A stretch of 8,156 nt of DNA from Candidatus Acetothermia bacterium (GTDB lineage Bacteria; Bipolaricaulota; Bipolaricaulia; Bipolaricaulales; Bipolaricaulaceae). Shown here piece by piece: positions 6,401 to 8,156 of this stretch (position 1 is the stretch's first letter; the number at the start of each line of letters is the position of its first letter). The translations under genes and the position numbers were made by a program. Below the pieces are notes generated by a model. That model was not told the DNA's origin. It did not search any database and saw only the letters and a program-made list of their open reading frames with translations. Location of the stretch: NCBI GenBank assembly GCA_003552425.1, contig PUMC01000107.1, forward strand, positions 1 to 8,156, read 5' to 3'.

Positions 6401-6406
6401 TACACT
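6401..6406 (+). promoter_or_regulatory. Predicted -10 box of mgtE, leaderless arrangement
   Basis: GCTACACT contains TACACT (6401-6406), which ends 7 nt before the mgtE ATG, so transcription would begin at the start codon. No Shine-Dalgarno site is present. The -35 position (6378-6383, TGGTAA) is poor. It lies only 27 bp beyond the outer end of the divergent clp promoter. No Mg2+-sensing M-box leader can fit here. Confidence 0.5.
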
Positions 6407-6413
6407 GTCTTCC

Positions 6414-7733
6414 ATGACGCTCCATGCAGAGCGCAAGGTCGAGGTTCAGGAGCTCCTGCGCCAGCACCCGGCTGACGTGGCGGAGATCTTGTCGGCGCTC
6501 CATGACCACGAGGCGGTGGAGCTTCTGCAGCGTTTGTACGAGCGTCGCCGCCGCGCGGCTGCGGCACCCCTTGGGGAGATGGAGCCCGAGGATGCCGCAC
6601 ACCTCCTGGCCGAACTGTCTCGAGATACGGCAGTGCAGATCCTGTCGCGGATGGACCCCGATGATGCAGCTGACCTCCTCGCTGAGCTGCCGCCAGAGAC
6701 CGTGCAGGACATCCTCCGGCGTCTGGAGCGGGAAGATGCTCAGGAACTCTCTGGCCTTCTATCGTACGCGCCGGACAGCGCGGGCGGACTCATGTCTCCC
6801 GAGGTGGTGGCACTGTCGGCGCGCCTTTCCTGCCAGGAGGCCATCGACACGCTTCGCCGGGTGGCCGAGGAGATGGAGACGGTGTACTACGCCTACGTGG
6901 TGGATGCCGAGGGGCGGCTGCTCGGGGTTCTCGCCCTGCGCGACCTCGTGTTCGCGCCCCCGGAGGCGCCGGTGGTGTCGGTGATGCGTTCGGATACGGT
7001 GACGCTGCCGGTGGACATGGATGTGGAGGAAGTCGCCCAGACCTTCGACAAGTACAACTACCTTGCGCTTCCTGTCGTGTCGCAGGACAGCCGCCTGTTG
7101 GGTGTGGTGACCGTGGACGACGTGATCGACGTGATCCGTGAGGAGACCACCGAGGACTTCCTGCGGATGGGCGGTATCCCCGCCGGTGAGGAGGACCCGC
7201 TGACGCCGGTGCGGGAGTCCGTCCGCAAGCGCCTGCCGTGGATGATGGCCAACATCCTGTTCTGCCTGGTGGCGGTTGTGGGGATCGCTGTGTTCGAAGG
7301 GACGATCGAACAGGTGGCGTTCCTGGCGGTGTTGATGCCGATCATCGCGGACATGGCGGGGAACGTGGGCTCGCAATCGATGAGCGTGACGATCCGCGGG
7401 ATGGCCACGGGTCACTTCACATGGGGCGACCGGTGGAAGGCCTTACGTAAGGAATTCACGGTGGGGATCATCAACGGCGCTGTCCTCGGTGTGCAGCTGG
7501 GGGCGATCACCTTCCTATGGCGGGGAAACCCCTACCTGGGGGTGCTGGCACTGTTCACGATGTGGATGACCACCGTGATATCGTATGTGCTTGGAAGCTC
7601 GATTCCCACGTTCCTCCGGCGCCTGAAGCTCGATCCGGCGATGATGAGCGGCGCTGTGGTCACGACGGTGGCCGATCTCCTGGCGTTCTTCTTCTTCCTC
7701 GGGCTGGCCACGGCGTTCATCGACCGACTATGA
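6414..7733 (+). CDS. mgtE: Magnesium transporter MgtE
   Basis: MgtE is a dimeric inner-membrane Mg2+ channel whose cytosolic domains close the pore when internal Mg2+ is high. The 439-residue protein is near the usual 450. The superhelical N-domain (about 10-125) contains the acidic DPDDAADLLAELPPE (81-95), typical of Mg2+-sensing sites. Two CBS domains span about 130-250, and the second ends in VTVDDVIDVIREE (232-244). Five membrane helices follow from about 278; the conserved pore segment is PIIADMAGNVGSQ (309-321), and the last helix carries the pore-type Asp421 in TTVADLLAF (417-425), equivalent to the key Asp of Thermus MgtE. The ATG at 6414 lacks a Shine-Dalgarno site and sits 7 nt after TACACT, suggesting a leaderless message. 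It diverges from the clp gene, and its TGA overlaps the next ATG, implying translational coupling. Regulation would be mainly at the protein level. Confidence 0.96.
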   Translation: MTLHAERKVEVQELLRQHPADVAEILSALHDHEAVELLQRLYERRRRAAAAPLGEMEPEDAAHLLAELSRDTAVQILSRMDPDDAADLLAELPPETVQDILRRLEREDAQELSGLLSYAPDSAGGLMSPEVVALSARLSCQEAIDTLRRVAEEMETVYYAYVVDAEGRLLGVLALRDLVFAPPEAPVVSVMRSDTVTLPVDMDVEEVAQTFDKYNYLALPVVSQDSRLLGVVTVDDVIDVIREETTEDFLRMGGIPAGEEDPLTPVRESVRKRLPWMMANILFCLVAVVGIAVFEGTIEQVAFLAVLMPIIADMAGNVGSQSMSVTIRGMATGHFTWGDRWKALRKEFTVGIINGAVLGVQLGAITFLWRGNPYLGVLALFTMWMTTVISYVLGSSIPTFLRRLKLDPAMMSGAVVTTVADLLAFFFFLGLATAFIDRL

Positions 7734-8156
7734 ATGCGGCGCTTCTGAGCGGCGCGTTGGTGGTGATCGTCCTTTCCGCGGCGGCGGCCCCGCTTTCGCT
7801 CCCGCTGCGGGGAGCAGGCGGCGCGCTGCTTCTTGGGCTGTGGGCGTACGCGGCTTGGTCCGGGAGGGCGGGTGATCCGCGCTCTCCGTTGCGGCTCCTT
7901 CCGGGCGTGGCACTCGTGTTCTTCGGGTTGGCGCTTGTGGGGGCCGAGGCGGCGCTCGTTGCCTGGGCGGCGGTCCCTCCGTTGGTCGTCGCTTTGGATC
8001 AGGCGCGGTTCAAGGATTGGCGGTCGCTGGCCACGGGGCTTTACGTTATACTGTGGCTTGATCTGTTTGCCTTGGTACACCAGCTTGTGGCTGTGGGGCG
8101 CCAGCTTTCGGGGGTTGCCTTGCTGTCGTGGAGCCTGGGGTTGGGCGTGGTGGCCA
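7730..8156 (+). CDS. Integral membrane protein of unknown function, N-terminal part
   Basis: I do not recognise this gene. The ATG at 7730 overlaps the mgtE stop (ATGA), with no Shine-Dalgarno site, so translation is probably coupled to mgtE. The frame stays open for 142 codons to the window edge. It is rich in Ala, Leu, Val and Gly, with about four hydrophobic segments: roughly 4-20, 28-43, 63-80 and 83-95, then more after about 108 (LYVILWLDLFALVHQLVAV, 108-126). Short basic loops (SGRAGDPRSPLR, QARFKDWRS) separate them. No charged catalytic motif is evident. As the second gene of an mgtE operon it could affect ion transport, but the family is unknown and the C-terminus is missing. Confidence 0.7.
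   Translation, partial: MNAALLSGALVVIVLSAAAAPLSLPLRGAGGALLLGLWAYAAWSGRAGDPRSPLRLLPGVALVFFGLALVGAEAALVAWAAVPPLVVALDQARFKDWRSLATGLYVILWLDLFALVHQLVAVGRQLSGVALLSWSLGLGVVA

Noticed and set aside
6375..6413. M-box magnesium riboswitch upstream of mgtE
   Set aside because: The predicted transcript has essentially no leader and the space to the divergent promoter is far too short for the roughly 160-nt M-box.
8045..8052. Internal promoter GTTATACT in the last gene
   Set aside because: It fits the local -10 pattern but lies inside an open coding frame, with no downstream start visible before the window ends.

Overview
The window looks like a piece of a GC-rich bacterial chromosome carrying housekeeping and stress genes, with no plasmid, phage or insertion-sequence genes. 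Shine-Dalgarno sites, a CIRCE/HrcA operator and canonical bacterial EF-G, Clp and MgtE proteins support a bacterium. The mix of leaderless-looking and Shine-Dalgarno genes, with a secreted beta-rich protein starting SGSWDT after its signal peptide, would suit a deep-branching thermophilic lineage such as Candidatus Bipolaricaulota (OP1). That placement is a low-confidence impression and cannot be proved from 8 kb.

Layout. Positions 519-1 (minus) hold the first 173 codons of an exported protein. The 234-bp divergent gap (520-753) carries a CRP/FNR-like palindrome and a TTGACA promoter for fusA (EF-G, 754-2838). A palindromic repeat element (about 2849-2960) begins 10 bp after the fusA stop. 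It is followed by a small membrane protein of the Sm_multidrug_ex family (2983-3444) and a UspA-type stress protein (3473-3916). A second copy of the element (3929-4074) fills the gap between uspA and the convergent clpB-like gene (6304-4085, minus). The 109-bp divergent region 6305-6413 carries an extended -10 promoter and a near-perfect CIRCE operator for the Clp gene, plus a promoter apparently placed for leaderless transcription of mgtE (6414-7733). The mgtE stop overlaps the ATG of a further membrane protein that runs off the window (7730-8156).

How the genes relate. fusA serves translation, uspA and the Clp ATPase serve stress survival and protein quality control, and mgtE imports Mg2+, on which ribosomes and ATPases depend. 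They appear to be several separate transcription units rather than one pathway.

Most interesting points. (1) Two copies of an undescribed-looking palindromic repeat, built from 15-mer GGGGTCAGGACGTGC units in a 22-bp period, have identical inner arms but loops differing by four transitions. (2) Short perfect tandem duplications touch the stop codons of all three genes that end at these elements. (3) The ClpB-like ATPase has no middle domain and no visible ClpP-docking tripeptide, and is apparently HrcA-controlled. (4) A shared G(C/T)TA(C/G)A(A/C)T -10 motif lies 5-7 nt upstream of two start codons that lack Shine-Dalgarno sites.
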